Below, piece after piece: positions 26,201 to 37,521 of a stretch of DNA of 64,000 nt. Each line of letters begins with the position of its first letter. Positions within the stretch are counted from its first letter, which is position 1. The position numbers were made by a program, and so were the translations under genes. The notes below the pieces were generated by a model. It was not told the DNA's origin. It worked only from the letters and a program-made list of their open reading frames with translations, and ran no database searches. The DNA lies in contig NC_089867.1 in NCBI RefSeq assembly GCF_036373705.1, forward strand, positions 15,043,501 through 15,107,500, given 5' to 3'. The stretch comes from Amia ocellicauda (Eukaryota > Chordata > Actinopteri > Amiiformes > Amiidae).

Positions 26201-29200
26201 GCTTGAAGCAGGGTGAGCCATGCACGCACACGTAGACACCGCCGGGTCATTGTGGCATGATGGCCAGAGCAGTGTGGCGTCATGTGAAAGCGCTGTTAAT
26301 ATTATTCAAATGCACTGCTCATCAATTGCCATATCTGGACTTATCATTTTACAATAATGGTTGAAAATTTGAGCAAGCTAAGATTTCATTACAGATACAG
26401 ATTATGACAGGAATGGCCTACAGGTGACAGGTTGTTTAGAGAGCATTGTATTTAGTAAACTGTGGGGTGAAATATAGAGTCCAGTACACAGTGATGATGG
26501 CGGTGATGCGGTGACTGTTTCTCTGTAGCGATCCGCGGCTGTGCCCTGGAGGAGGCCCTGGCCGAGCTGCCCGAGGGCCGGCCACAGGATGCGGGGGGGC
26601 TGGCTGAGCAGTTGGGGGACCTGTGCTGCAAGCTGGGCTGCTACAGCAAGGCCCTGGATGCCTACCACACACAGGTGAGCCGCAGGACACAGCGCTGCGA
26701 CCGGGAGAGACTGGGCCTGTTTGACAAGTAATAGTGTATCAATGACGATGTCTTGAAAACTACAATGCGAAACTTTACCATCGCAACCCGTGTCACAAGA
26801 GTCGTGATTTACACGTGTCATTGAAGCAGCCCTGCCTGTAGGGAGAGAGGCTACACCTGAAGCACCACAGGGTACTGTTGAGCTGAGCACACAAACACCC
26901 CTGTATGTTGTAGCTTGACCTTTCTGTATCATGTAGGGCCTGAGGTTTTACTCCATGGGTGCAGATGTACTGAGGTGACAAACTGGGTCATCGCTGCAAT
27001 TTGTGCTGTGCTTCTTATTTGTATGTGTTGTTACTGTGTCAGCTCTTTGTAAGTGTGTTGCTGTGTGGACATCGCTAAAGACTGCAGTTGCTAGTTTGTG
27101 TGCAGTATTTCTCTTGGTCTTTCTCTTGGTCTTGTCCCACCTGCACAGAATAGTCTGTGGTTATTTTGTGTATTGGGAATCGGGAATGTCTGTCTCCTGC
27201 CAGGCTAATGCAGATTTTATGCTGTAATAGTATTACAGCACAATTACAGCAAATTATAGAAAATCTTGAAAGGATAAGAAATAGTGCCACCTACTGAAAA
27301 GTCAGTGTGATTGCATGATCAGAGTTGATTAGAGCTGTCTGTCTGTCTCAGGAGCAGTTTAAATCCCAGGTCAGCCAAATGTGACTTTTTTTTAAATCAC
27401 TAGAGGTCACTCCCAAATTTAGCAATAGAAGGAAACAAGTGACACCGTTGCTGAAATGGACCTTGCACATCCTGAAACATACAAAGTCTATTTTCTAAGT
27501 GGAAAATCTTTTCCTGCAGTGAATCAAAGGGATTAGAAGTGTTCAATGTCCCTCTGTCCCTCTGTCTCAGCTGTCCAGCGCTTTGGCCCTGGGGAGGCCA
27601 TCTCGGGAGCTGGCTGTGATCCACGTGTCTCTGGCCGCGACCTACACTGACCTCCGGCAGCATGACAAGGCTGTCCAGCACTACAGACAGGAGCTGAGTC
27701 TGAGAGAGGGCAACCCCAAAGAGGTGTGTGTCTAGGGTGTGTGTGTCTGGGGGGGGTGTCTGAGGGTGTCGTCATCAGTCCCTAACAGTGAGTGTGTCTT
27801 GCAGGAGTGTGAAACCTGGCTGAATATCGCAGCGTCCCTGGAGGAGAGTGGACAGGGCCTGGAGCAGCTGGAGCCCTGCTACCGCACAGCCCTGGAGTGT
27901 GCACAGAGAGCACAGCGGCTCAAGCTACAGGTCCGTCTCCCTGTCTCCCCATCTCCCGGTCAGGTATACACATGCATATGTCCTGTATGTGATCAGACCT
28001 CTCTTTTCCTCTTCTTCTCTCCACCCCAGTGTCGGGTGTTGAGGCAGTGGCTTTCAGTGCAGCAGCGGGGGGGCTCGGCGCAGTCCGAGCTGACGGCGGC
28101 TTCGCTGGCAGAGCTGTGTGGTGCAGACGGTGCTGACGGAGAGAGCGAGGAAGAGGAGGAGGAGGAGGAGGAGGAGAACAGTGAGCTCCTAGATGACAGT
28201 GACATTCATCTCTCTGACTCAGGTGAGTGGAGTGGAGGGAAGCAGTAGACTGGCTCTAACACAGCCCTGCTGCACTGTAGTAAGCTGTGTCAGTCATTGG
28301 ATAGTACAGCTTCAGCAAACACCCTTTGAAACAACGCAGTGCGAACCCAAGCACCACAGCATCTCAGGATCTGACAAGGCACTGTGTTTCACGCAGGCCC
28401 CATAGCAGACAGACGTGTCAGAGGTCTCTCTCGCTCGCTCTCTCTCTCTCTCTCTCTCAACTTCAAATTAATGTAAACAAGTATGATCGTAACATTATCT
28501 CTCAATAACCTGCATCTCCTCTTTCCTCTGATACGCTCTCTCCATGCCTCCCTGTCTGCTGCTCAGAGGAGGACGATCTGGAGGAGTACGACAAGATGAT
28601 ACCTGGCAGGAGGAAGGTCAGCCGGGTGAGTGCAGGCCTGGGCTTGGCCGGGGTGCAGCTGTGTAGTCCCAGCATGCGTTTGTTGTGCTGACTGGTTCTT
28701 CTGTCTGCAGTGGAACCGGCGGAACGAGAAGGGCGAGACGCCGCTGCACCGAGCCTGCATCGAGGGCAACCTGAGGGGGGCACAGTGCCTGCTGGAGCAG
28801 GTAAGAGCTGCCAGACTGCCAGCTGTCCTGAGACTCGCTGAGCAGGGCAGCCCAATGCGGACGGAGGAGAAACGGAGACACGGGCAGACTAAGAATGATG
28901 CAGCGAGACTGACTGTGCTGTTCTGTTCTGTGTTTCAGGGTCACCCGGTGAACCCCAGGGATTTCTGCGGCTGGACCCCCCTTCATGAAGCCTGTAACCA
29001 CGGCCACCTGGGTGAGTCTGCCTGTGTCTCCCGTTTTTGAGTGTCTTTATTTCTCCCTCTCTCTCAAGATTCAGAATAACTAACTGTTTTGTTATGGCAA
29101 CTTCATGCAAGTCTTGCCCAAACATTTACAGAGACCTTCCGTTGTGGACAGAACAGGTCAGCACAGGGCAAAAAACACATGCAGACCATTTTGACCGAGG

Positions 29201-32200
29201 CTGTCTCTCTCCCCGTCCCTCAGAGATTGTGCGGGCGCTGCTGGACCAGGGGGCAAATGTGAATGACCCTGGGGGTCCGCTGTGCGAGGGGATCACTCCA
29301 CTGCATGATGCCCTGAGCTGCGGACACTTCCCCGTTGCCAGGCTGCTGGTTGAGAGGGGTGCCTGTGTCAGTCTTCGCAACTCGAAGGTACACAACCCCA
29401 TGACAAGTCCGCCACACAATACAGTCAGGAAGTGGTCATGGTCTGGTCTTTTTTGGGAACCTGTGATTGTTCACAGAGGTTTCCAGTGCTCTTGCTGCTC
29501 TTTGATCTGGGTTTGAGCTCTGAAGACATGGCTGAACAGGAAGGCCTTCTTTATCTTGCATGGTTTGGCTGTTGAGGAGCAGGTTCTGCATGTCTGCTCT
29601 TGTCAGCACGTGGTTGTCATTGTTTGTGTCTGTATGCAGGAGTGTGTGTCTGTGTGTGACTATGTATGTAGAGTCGTGTGCCTGTGTGTCCCTGCCATGC
29701 TCTCTGAGTGTGCTACTCTACTGCCCCCTGCAGGGCGACACACCCCAGGACAGCCTAAGGCAGTGGCTCAAGACCTACAGTAAACACCTGGACCAGGAGA
29801 CACGGCAGGAGTGTGTTGAGATGGAGAGATTACTGAGGAGAGCAGCTGCTGGGAATGGTGAGAGAGGGGCAGCATTGTTTTTTGATCCCCCGCCCCCCCC
29901 CCAAAAAAAAGGTTTCTGCAGAAAAGCATTTGCTTGTATGCCCTGATGAGACCCTGTCCTCCCGCAGTGCCGGTGTCTGCGCCCCAGACCGTAGTGCAGC
30001 CTCTCAGTGCCCTGCAGGACAGCCAGCTGTTCGATGCGGAGAACTCGGAGCCACTGGTGCCTCCTGCCGGGCGCTGCTCTGGGGTCCCCTGCCGTAGTAG
30101 GGGCAGTGGGAATCTGGGCAGCACCAGCAGCAGCAGAGGGCGCTCCGGGGGCAGAGAGGAGGGATGGCGGAGACAGGCGGAGGAGGAGTGGAGCAGAGAG
30201 ACAGCCCCTGCTCGGGTTAGTATAACACTCGCTCACTGGGAGACTCACCAGCTTCAGCTTGGTGGGGAGAACTGCAGCGTTCCTTGAGTTTCAGCCCAGG
30301 GTGGAGCACACAGCCTGTACAGGCACTTGAGGTGGGACTAGTGGCTTTACTGAGCACACAATTAAATTACTTTACTGTCTCCCTGTCCTCATGTCTTCCG
30401 CAACAGGAGAGCAGTCCCTCTGAGAGCGACGGTGACTCGGACTACTCCATCAGCCCCCTGCGCCCCCCCCGGCCTCGCCTGCGGCCCCCCGCACCCCTTT
30501 CCCCGAGTAAGGAGGCCCCCCGAACTGCAGGGAGAGAGAGTGCTTCGTCCCCGGTCAGCAGGAAAGAGGAGTACCATCGAGCCATCCAGAGCTTGGGTAG
30601 CGCCAAGTCCCGCCTCCTCTCCCAGAGCCTATCAGAGCAGGAGCGCACCCCTCCTGCCCCTACACCATCGCCCAATAGCAGGTCAGCTCTAGTGCCGGAG
30701 GAGGAGTACGTGGAAGATGATTGGCTGGAGGACGATCTGGGAGGGGCTCAGCCCAGGAAGAGGCGAAGAGTGGGATCTGGGCAGGAAGGGAGGAGAGAGC
30801 CTGACATTCCCTCTGCAGACACAAGGGGGCAGGAGAGCTCCTTGGCAGCTCCAGAGTCTACCCCTAGAAGTGGGTATAAGTACAGTACTCACTTCAAAAT
30901 AAATAAATAAATAGTGAATATTAAAGCATTTGTAAACAGCAGGTGAAGGATCATGAAGGTCTGCTTTAACAGAACAGTGCACTCGCTCCAAAGAGCAATG
31001 AAAAGACTTAGTGGTGCTTCTGGTTATTGTTCTCTTTCCCTCTTTTTTTCCTCACTATTGACTTTCTGTCCCTCCCTCCCTTTGTGCAGCTCTCAGCGAG
31101 TCCCGCAGAGGTCTCTCTCTGCGGCGGGGGGGCGCTCGGGTACGGCAGGCGAAGATGACCCAGATGTCGGGCATGGTGATGCTGGGCCGCCGGGAGAGCG
31201 GCCGCCCTCACAGCCCCACCGCTGACATGCCTGCCCAGCCCATGTACCCGCAGACACAGAGTGCAACAAATACATACACAGTGGCAGGGCAGGTAAAGAG
31301 CGGGCGCCGCTACCTGAATTATACCTCTGCCTGATTTCTCCTGTTCCTGTGCTGACGTTCCCTCCCCGTCTCTCTCTGTTTTAGCCTCCAGCCCTGTCGC
31401 AGCCCTTGAGCACCTCTCTGCCTGCACCAATCAGAGTGAGGGTCAGAGTTCAGGACAATGTCTTCCTCATTCCAGTTCCCCACAGGTGAGTGGATCCTCT
31501 CTACAGCCCTTTGTGTGCAGCCCTGTATTAATCAATGTGTAATTAGAGCCCGACCAATACAGATTTTTTGGGTCCAATACCGATAATTGGGAAGCTACAT
31601 TTCCCGATTACTGATATATCTACTTTTTTTTTTTTTTGTTAGCATGCAAAACAGACATGTTCTAGCCTGGACCCCTCAAATCTCTCCCTGTCAGAGAGTA
31701 ATTGTGTAAAATATGCACTGAAGGCAGGATTTTAACATTTGCTGTATTTGTTTTAAAACTATTTAAAAATGCCCTCGAAAGTGTAACTTATTTAACACAT
31801 ATGTTAACTGTAACCGTATGAATCACAGCCAAAACACTATGTAGGATTTGAAATAGCTTTATAAATATGTATAGTTTCTGTTTTATCCAGCATTGTCTAA
31901 GAGATGCGTTCGATATATCTGGTCCTAGCAATAACCTGTGTGTGTGTGGGGGTGTGATAATCATTGTGTGTAGTAGTGTAATCAGTGTGTGTGTTTCAGT
32001 GAAGCGGAGACCTGCACTGTGTCCTGGCTGTGTGAACAGGCGTCTCAGCGCTATTACCAGGCCTGCGGACTGCAGCCGCGCCTCTCCCTGCAGAAAGAGG
32101 GCGCTCTCCTGGCCCCCCAGGACCTGCTGCTCACTGTGCTGCACAGCAACGAGGAGGTGAGCAGGCTGGGGGGGAGAATCTGTAGATGAAAAAGACAGGA

Positions 32201-34882
32201 GAGGTTTGGAGAGCTTGTGTCTGCGGTGTCTGTGGTGGTGTCGTTGGACTGGGAGAGACCTGTGGTGCACCCGGGTTCACAGAGCTCTGAATCATCAGCG
32301 CCTCAGGAAAGTGGTGGCAGAAAAGTCCAATTTAGCAGCTGAGTCCAATTAGTGAGTTAAGAGCTCAGGAATAATGAGAATAACCTTGTGCTTCACTGAT
32401 CTGTACTAGAGGCCCCCGTTTCTCTGTCTGATTGAGTCTGTGACTGTGCCTCCCCTTCTCTCATTTTCTCTCTTCTGCGCTCTCTCTCTTTCCATCCTAC
32501 AGGTGCTGGCAGAGGTGAAATCCTGGGATCTGCCCCCCCTGAGGGAGCGCTACAGCAAGGCCTGCCAGAGCCTGGCTGTGGGTGAGTGCTCACTGTGTGT
32601 GTGTGTGTGTGTGTGTCTGTCTCTGACTCTGTACAGTGGTTCTATAATGTCCAGTCTCTCTCTGACAGTCCTCCCTGGTGCGCTGTGCATCTCCTCTGTG
32701 TCTCTGTCTCTGTACAGTGGTTCTATAATGTCCAGTCTCTCTCTGACAGTCCTCCCTGGTGCGCTGTGCATCTCCTCTGTGTCTCTGTCTCTGTACAGTG
32801 GTTCTATAATCTCCTCCGTGTCTCTGTCTCTGTGTGCTCAGTGGAGAACAGGCTGGTGGGTCGCCTTTGTGAGGTGCAGGCGGGCAGCCCCTCCCTGAGT
32901 GTCTGTGGGCTCAGCCTGCCCCCCGCCGCCCTGCGCCCGCTGCTGCGCTGCCTGAAGCTGCAGGCCGACCTGAAGGAGCTCCGGCTCTCGGGCAACCGTC
33001 TCCACGACGGCCTGATGGCGGAGCTGGTTGCCACGTTAACGACCATGCCCAGCCTTCGCCTGCTGGACCTCTCCTCCAACCACATCACGGGGGAGGGCCT
33101 GAGGAAGGCTGCCGCGGCCCTGGATGGGAGGAGCCAGGCTGCGTTCCCGGTAGTTATTCTTTATTTCTTAGCAGACGCCCTTGTCCAGAGCAATACAAAG
33201 TGCAATAATACACTGCAGTTCAAGGCAGTAAACAATATATTAGGTCTTACATCCTAGGTAATCAGAGCGTCACACACTGCAGTTATTAGACGCGTGTGCA
33301 GTGTACATTGAGTGAGTGCAGTATTGACAGTGCTGTGCCCTGCAGTGCCTGGAGGAGTTGGACCTGAGTGTGAACCCGCTGGGAGATGGAGTGTCTCAGG
33401 CGCTGTCCATGCTGCTGTCATCATGCCCCCTGCTGGCCACACTCAGACTGCAGGCCTGCCAGCTCAGCACCCGCTTCTTGCAGCAGCACCGCCTCCTGTT
33501 GGCCAGCGCTCTGGCAGGTGAGACCACTCCCACTGTCAGTCTGTTTCCACACCCACTGACCAGGCCACTGGACTGCATCCACACACACTCACTGAGACCA
33601 GGCTGTGCACAGTAGTCTGTATGTTGTGCCGTCTCCTCCTAGGTACTGGGCACCTGCGATCTGTGTGTATGTCCCACAATGCACTGGGCTCCACGGGGTT
33701 GGAGCTCGTCCTGAAGACGCTGCCGCTGCATTCCCTCACACACCTGTACCTGTCTGCCATACGCAGGAGCCCTGCAGACCCCCCCGCCACCGAGCACCTG
33801 ACGGCACACCTGTCCCAGGTACACACTGATACTGCACAGCTGTAACACTGACCCCCAGGATCACTTGTTCACTGTCACAATGACACACAGCCACGCATGT
33901 CTTCCTGTCCCTCGTTCGGGACATGCTATAGTCCAGGCAGGAGACGTGAACCCTTGAACCCGCCTGTGTTTTTCAGGAGGGCTGCTCCCTGACGCACCTC
34001 AGCCTGGCTGGTAATGGACTGACGGATGGGGACCTTGCTGCCCTGGCCAGGTGAGTCCTGCGCAGCACATGCTGTGCCTGAGGGGTCTACACCACAGCAC
34101 TGCAGCAGTGTAGTGCCTGACCGCGCCGCTGCACCTCTTAGGGAAGCTACTCCACAATCCTTGAGTACAAGCCTGAACTAGTCTCTTCCTACAGCACTAC
34201 ATATTGACAGAAGTGCAGTAGTCTAGTCTAGTTAATAAAGAGTGGGTTTCTAACACTACTGTCTGTGTGCAGGTGTCTGCCGGTGTGTCCCGCTCTGCAG
34301 TCTCTCGATCTGTCTGGGAATCCTGGTGTGACGGCAGCAGGGCTGGAGGCTCTGCTCTGCTCCCTGCGAGAGGCTCAGCGGCCCTTGCGCTCACTCAACA
34401 TGGCCGGTACTGCAGAGGGGCCCTGTCACCCTCCCCCCACACTCATAAATAATAATAATAATAATAATAGCATGTTTCTCTCTTCCTGTCTTTCCTTCTG
34501 ACCCCCTTTTTATTAATCTGAATACTGTCTGTCCTTTATGTGGTCATACACCCACTTTCCCAGTCTCTACTCTGTCTATCTTATATTGCTTACATTTATA
34601 ATAATTTAATAAGTAGCTAAATGCTCTAATCTCACAGCGTCTCTCTCCCCCCCTGCTTTGTCTCTCACAGGGTGTCTGGTGTCCGGTCCCTGGGACGGTG
34701 TAAGTGTGGACAGCCTGTCCTCCTGCGTGGGGGAGTTGCGTCTCTGCTCTCAGCGCCTCAACAAGCTGGACCAGCAGGCCGTGCTGCAGAGCTGGGGGGG
34801 AGAGGGGGCGGTGGCTGGGGGGAGGGTCAGCTTGCTCTCCCGACACAGCAAGTGTTTCATCAGAGCCCACCACCTTAGCTGA
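23258..34882 (+). CDS. tonsl: TONSL (tonsoku-like, DNA repair protein), 28 coding exons
   Basis: Scaffold of the TONSL-MMS22L complex, which recognises newly deposited histone H4 unmethylated at Lys20, works with histone chaperones and promotes RAD51 loading at stalled or broken replication forks in the nucleus. Twenty-eight exons with GT-AG introns sum to 4320 nt = 1440 codons (1439 residues; human about 1378), which strongly supports the model. Order: TPR domain (1-430), acidic linker (about 470-495), ankyrin repeats (about 515-660), disordered Ser/Pro-rich part (664-969), ubiquitin-like domain (about 970-1081), leucine-rich repeats (1081-1439). The start ATG at 23258 opens a 25 nt coding exon 1 (MSSSREIK). 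Stop TGA at 34880. Upstream lies a CCAAT/GC-box promoter, downstream an ATTAAA. Two damaged partial copies lie further right. This copy shows no frameshift or stop. Confidence 0.96.
24393..24441. repeat. (GA)n/(GT)n microsatellite in TONSL intron 2
   Basis: Starts directly after the exon 2 splice donor; a short GA run passes into a GT run. Confidence 0.85.
25934..26068 (+). repeat. GT-rich GGAGCG minisatellite in TONSL intron 6
   Basis: Irregular repeats of (GT)n followed by GGAGCG or GGAGCACG, unit about 18-22 bp. A shorter version lies at 44033-44150 in the rearranged copy. It produces spurious THTR/VERV-type open frames on both strands. Confidence 0.85.
28030..29857 (+). other. tonsl: TONSL exons 11-16: acidic linker and ankyrin repeats
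   Basis: Exons 28030-28222, 28567-28625, 28711-28800, 28939-29011, 29224-29387 and 29734-29857. Exon 11 ends in a long Glu/Asp run. Exons 13-16 encode ankyrin repeats ([42 protein letters not shown]), the domain that reads H4 unmethylated at Lys20. The Trp, Glu and Asn that I recall as human W563, E568 and N571 are present; the next residue, Tyr572 in human, is His here. Confidence 0.9.
29968..31292 (+). other. tonsl: TONSL exons 17-19: disordered middle region
   Basis: Exons 29968-30215, 30407-30869 and 31090-31292. Ser/Pro/Arg-rich low-complexity sequence with acidic clusters ([15 protein letters not shown]) and a basic PRKRRRVG patch that may be a nuclear localisation signal. The exon 18 donor was set at 30870 because only that choice keeps exon 19 in the conserved frame. 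Confidence 0.8.
31385..32581 (+). other. tonsl: TONSL exons 20-22: ubiquitin-like domain
   Basis: Exons 31385-31485, 32000-32156 and 32503-32581. Conserved stretches [48 protein letters not shown] and [14 protein letters not shown] closely match the mammalian protein as I remember it. Confidence 0.9.
31543..31690. mobile_element. DNA-transposon-like repeat in TONSL intron 20
   Basis: Begins TTAGAGCCCGACCAATACAG followed by TTTTTTGGGTCCAATACCGATAATTG-like sequence, which I recognise as the end of a fish/amphibian interspersed repeat. The other end is not visible. Confidence 0.4.
32593..32617. repeat. (GT)n microsatellite in TONSL intron 22
   Basis: Short GT run immediately before the 81 bp tandem repeat. 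Confidence 0.85.
32631..32820 (+). repeat. 81 bp minisatellite in TONSL intron 22
   Basis: Units start with GTACAGTGGTTCTATAAT at 32631, 32712 and 32793, an exact 81 bp spacing; the third unit is truncated. The array ends about 20 bp before the exon 23 acceptor. Because 81 is a multiple of three and no stop occurs, it forms a repetitive open frame running into exon 23; I treat this as chance. Confidence 0.9.
32842..34882 (+). other. tonsl: TONSL exons 23-28: leucine-rich repeats and C-terminus
   Basis: Exons 32842-33149, 33346-33517, 33643-33818, 33977-34050, 34273-34406 and 34671-34882. LRR signatures include [67 protein letters not shown] and [17 protein letters not shown]. The last exon ends [12 protein letters not shown]. 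Intron 23 begins with a minus-strand L2/SINE-type tail (33158-33230). Confidence 0.9.
34448..34470. repeat. (AAT)n microsatellite in TONSL intron 27
   Basis: About seven AAT triplets. Confidence 0.85.
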
Positions 34883-37030
34883 CCCTTCAACCTGTCTGGC
34901 GGAAGGCAGAGGTAGAAGACGGTGGTTCTCCTCATCTCAGTTTTTCGTGGGCTGCAGCGTAAACCGATGACGCAGACGTCTGCGTGTGTATATTTATATA
35001 TTCAACATGAGGAAGCCTGCATGGCTGGAAACTGGTGCTGCTTTTGAAAGTGCTGAGCTGAGTGACTGCAGCCTGTGGGTGTGAGATGGTGTCAAACTCC
35101 CCCAGCACACGCTCTGTCCCCCCCATCCCCCGGACCCTCACATGCCACAGCCAGCATAGCGCTGCAGTCTCTCTGAACTGTGTCTGTCATGTTGTAGTTG
35201 TTTGTGTCAAACATTTATATATGCGATAAAAAAAGATGTATTATTAAAAAGCTATTTGTTTCAGCATGCTCTTCAGTTTTTATTTCGACATTGTAAGAAT
35301 CTCACTATTGTTCGAGCTGGGCGTGTGAGTGTGTGAAGACTGAAGTCTGTGGTTTGTTTCCGCCACATGTTGTGCTGCTAGTCACAGAACTGCAGTTTAC
35401 ATTAGTGCCGGGGTCTGTGTTTCTTCCATGGACCTCTAACCAGGTGATGTGAACACAGACCTGAACTGCAGGGTCCAGTCAAGATTCAGCCCCTCTGCTC
35501 CTACCCTTCACAATGTCCCAAGAGAGGCATGGGCTTCATGCAGCTTCACATGTGCCTGTACATTTCAGGTTTTCACCCAGATATCTCAGAGCAGTCTTGA
35601 GTTGCATGAACTGTGTTTCATAGTATGTGTAAACCACATTAGAGAAAACACATCTAAACCAACACTTTTGATAGATCTGGCTGTGAGACGATGTATCCTT
35701 GTACAGAGGCTGTGGTTTCAATAATTGTATCTTTTAAATTATCTCTTTTTATATCAGGAGAACAGTAATGGTTATAGTGGGGGCAGTAAACATGTCCGCC
35801 ACCACGATACTGGGGTGAAGTTAAACCAGTAAACGGCTGTGGGTCAGCAAGAAACACGAGAAGTCATGCACATTGCTGGTAAGGCTCCTTTGTTCCAGGA
35901 AGAGTTATCGTAGTCAGCACTTATTTTGTTTTAGTTTCTCCATTTCACAAGAAACTTTATTTTATTTGAAAGGGCTGGTGAAAAAATTGAGTCAATATAC
36001 CCGTTAATGGAAGCTGAACAGTTTTGGTCTCTTAAGGTCTTAGTGATACTGCAGCCCCTGGGCTCAGCCTGAGTTGAAAGGCAGTGGGAGAGTGATGACT
36101 TCCCACTACACAGCATTTTCATGGCCATGGATGAGACCACTAAAATTAAGCACATTTTGACGGGCAACACATGTTTAAGATGCACTTAAACAAACTACAT
36201 ATTGTCATTTGGTCTCCACACAAGGCCTGAGTGTTCTCTAATTGGATCTTCTTGCACACTTACTGGGTACCCAGTCCCCCGTGTTTCTGTCACTTAGCTA
36301 AGCAGCCCGATATTAATGGAATAATTTTCATTGTAACAGACAGATGGGTGACTTAGTCTCTTCCTCCATCTCCTTAGGAAAAAACAATACTACATCTTTA
36401 AGTTGAAACATTCTCAAAGATCTCAAACAATCTCCTGTCAGTTGTCACCAGTACTGTGTGGAGTGCGAATTAATATTTATTGCATTCTGATAATATTCAT
36501 CTCACCCTCAAACTATTCAGCTTATTTGTCGACAACTGTGGTCCTACCATGGAAATTGTTACTATTCTTCAGTAAAAAAAAAAAAAAAGGTCACAGAGGA
36601 GGGAGGCACTAAGATGTGCTTAATAGGCATCTTGAGCCTCTTGTGGCTGATTGAGATGGCCTGGGTGTTAATATCTCACTGCTAGTGTGGGTTTCTCATC
36701 AAAGATTAAGTGTGAATGTGTAGTTTAAATGCTTGCTTCATAATTAAAGGCCCGTGCACGTAACAGTGAGCATTGAATGGTTTAAGTATTGAACCTAAAA
36801 GCTTTTCCCTTCATCTAGTGTATCTGCCTCAGTAAAGTACTTTGTAGTATGTCATGGAACTCAACATACACTCAGGAGAAACCAAGGGGAAGCTGGTCTC
36901 AAGCCCAATATAATAATACTGTGTCCTGTGTCACTCCCTGGCACCTCTCTTCTCACCAGGCACCTGCGCTCTCTCTGCATTAACCAATTTATGAGCTGCA
37001 TGTGTAGCTTTGTGTGTCGGGTAGAATCGG
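34883..37030 (+). other. TONSL 3' UTR and downstream flank
   Basis: No further gene. Nearly all of this interval recurs inverted at 61930-63845, except a deletion there of about 35212-35633 and an extra 180 bp element there. Small open frames are not supported. Confidence 0.7.
35243..35248 (+). terminator. tonsl: Probable TONSL polyadenylation signal (ATTAAA)
   Basis: No canonical AATAAA is seen in the first kilobase after the stop; ATTAAA at 35243, about 360 bases after it, is the best variant. This site falls in a segment deleted from the inverted copy. Confidence 0.5.
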
Positions 37031-37440
37031 GTAGATAATATTCAGTTGTGGGCCGATACCTGGCAGATGAAATTCAATGTGGACGAGTGCATGAGAAATA
37101 CTTAGGAGTCTATGTGGACTCTTCACTTTCTTCATCCAAACGGTGTGAAAAGGGAAGGAACTGAGGCAACTGAACCTTTTCACCCTGGAACAGAGGAGAC
37201 AATGTGGGGACTAGATTCAAGTCTTCAAAATCATGAAAGGCATCGACCGTATCAAACCAGAGGAGCTTTTGCAGATCAGCAGGGACACACGCACCCGGGG
37301 ACACAAATGGAAATTGGGCTTCAAGGCATTCAAGACAGAAGACAGGAGACACTTCTTCACACAGAGAGGCGTCACAATCTGAACAATCTCCCCAGCGATG
37401 TGGTTGTCACTACATCATCTGTCTCCTGAGATTTACTGAA
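37031..37440 (+). mobile_element. CR1-like LINE 3' fragment (left-arm copy)
   Basis: Encodes the C-terminal tail of a CR1-like ORF2 in broken frames: IIFSCGPIPGR-type RT end, then VFKIMKGIDRIKPEELLQIS, HFFTQRGV and NNLPSDVV. Relative to the right-arm copy (61345-61930, inverse) it lacks about 80 bp after GTGGACGAGTGCA. As both arms carry it at the same place, it was inserted before the duplication. Confidence 0.8.
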
Positions 37441-37521
37441 GCCACTATAGGCTTGGAACTGTTGTGACATTATGCACTTAACCGGAGTATGCATTAACCT
37501 GGAGCATATTGTTAAAATATA

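Larger units (their letters stand above)
24292..27930 (+). other. tonsl: TONSL exons 2-10: TPR domain
   Basis: Exons 24292-24387, 24580-24722, 24898-25081, 25187-25316, 25558-25729, 26098-26212, 26529-26674, 27571-27723 and 27805-27930 encode about residues 9-430. Helical TPR-like repeats are visible, for example [71 protein letters not shown] and [20 protein letters not shown]. They form the N-terminal protein-binding arm. Confidence 0.9.

Noticed and set aside
25596..26283. Minus-strand open frames rich in HTH/THT repeats
   Set aside because: Translation of the GT-rich minisatellite in TONSL intron 6; no gene.
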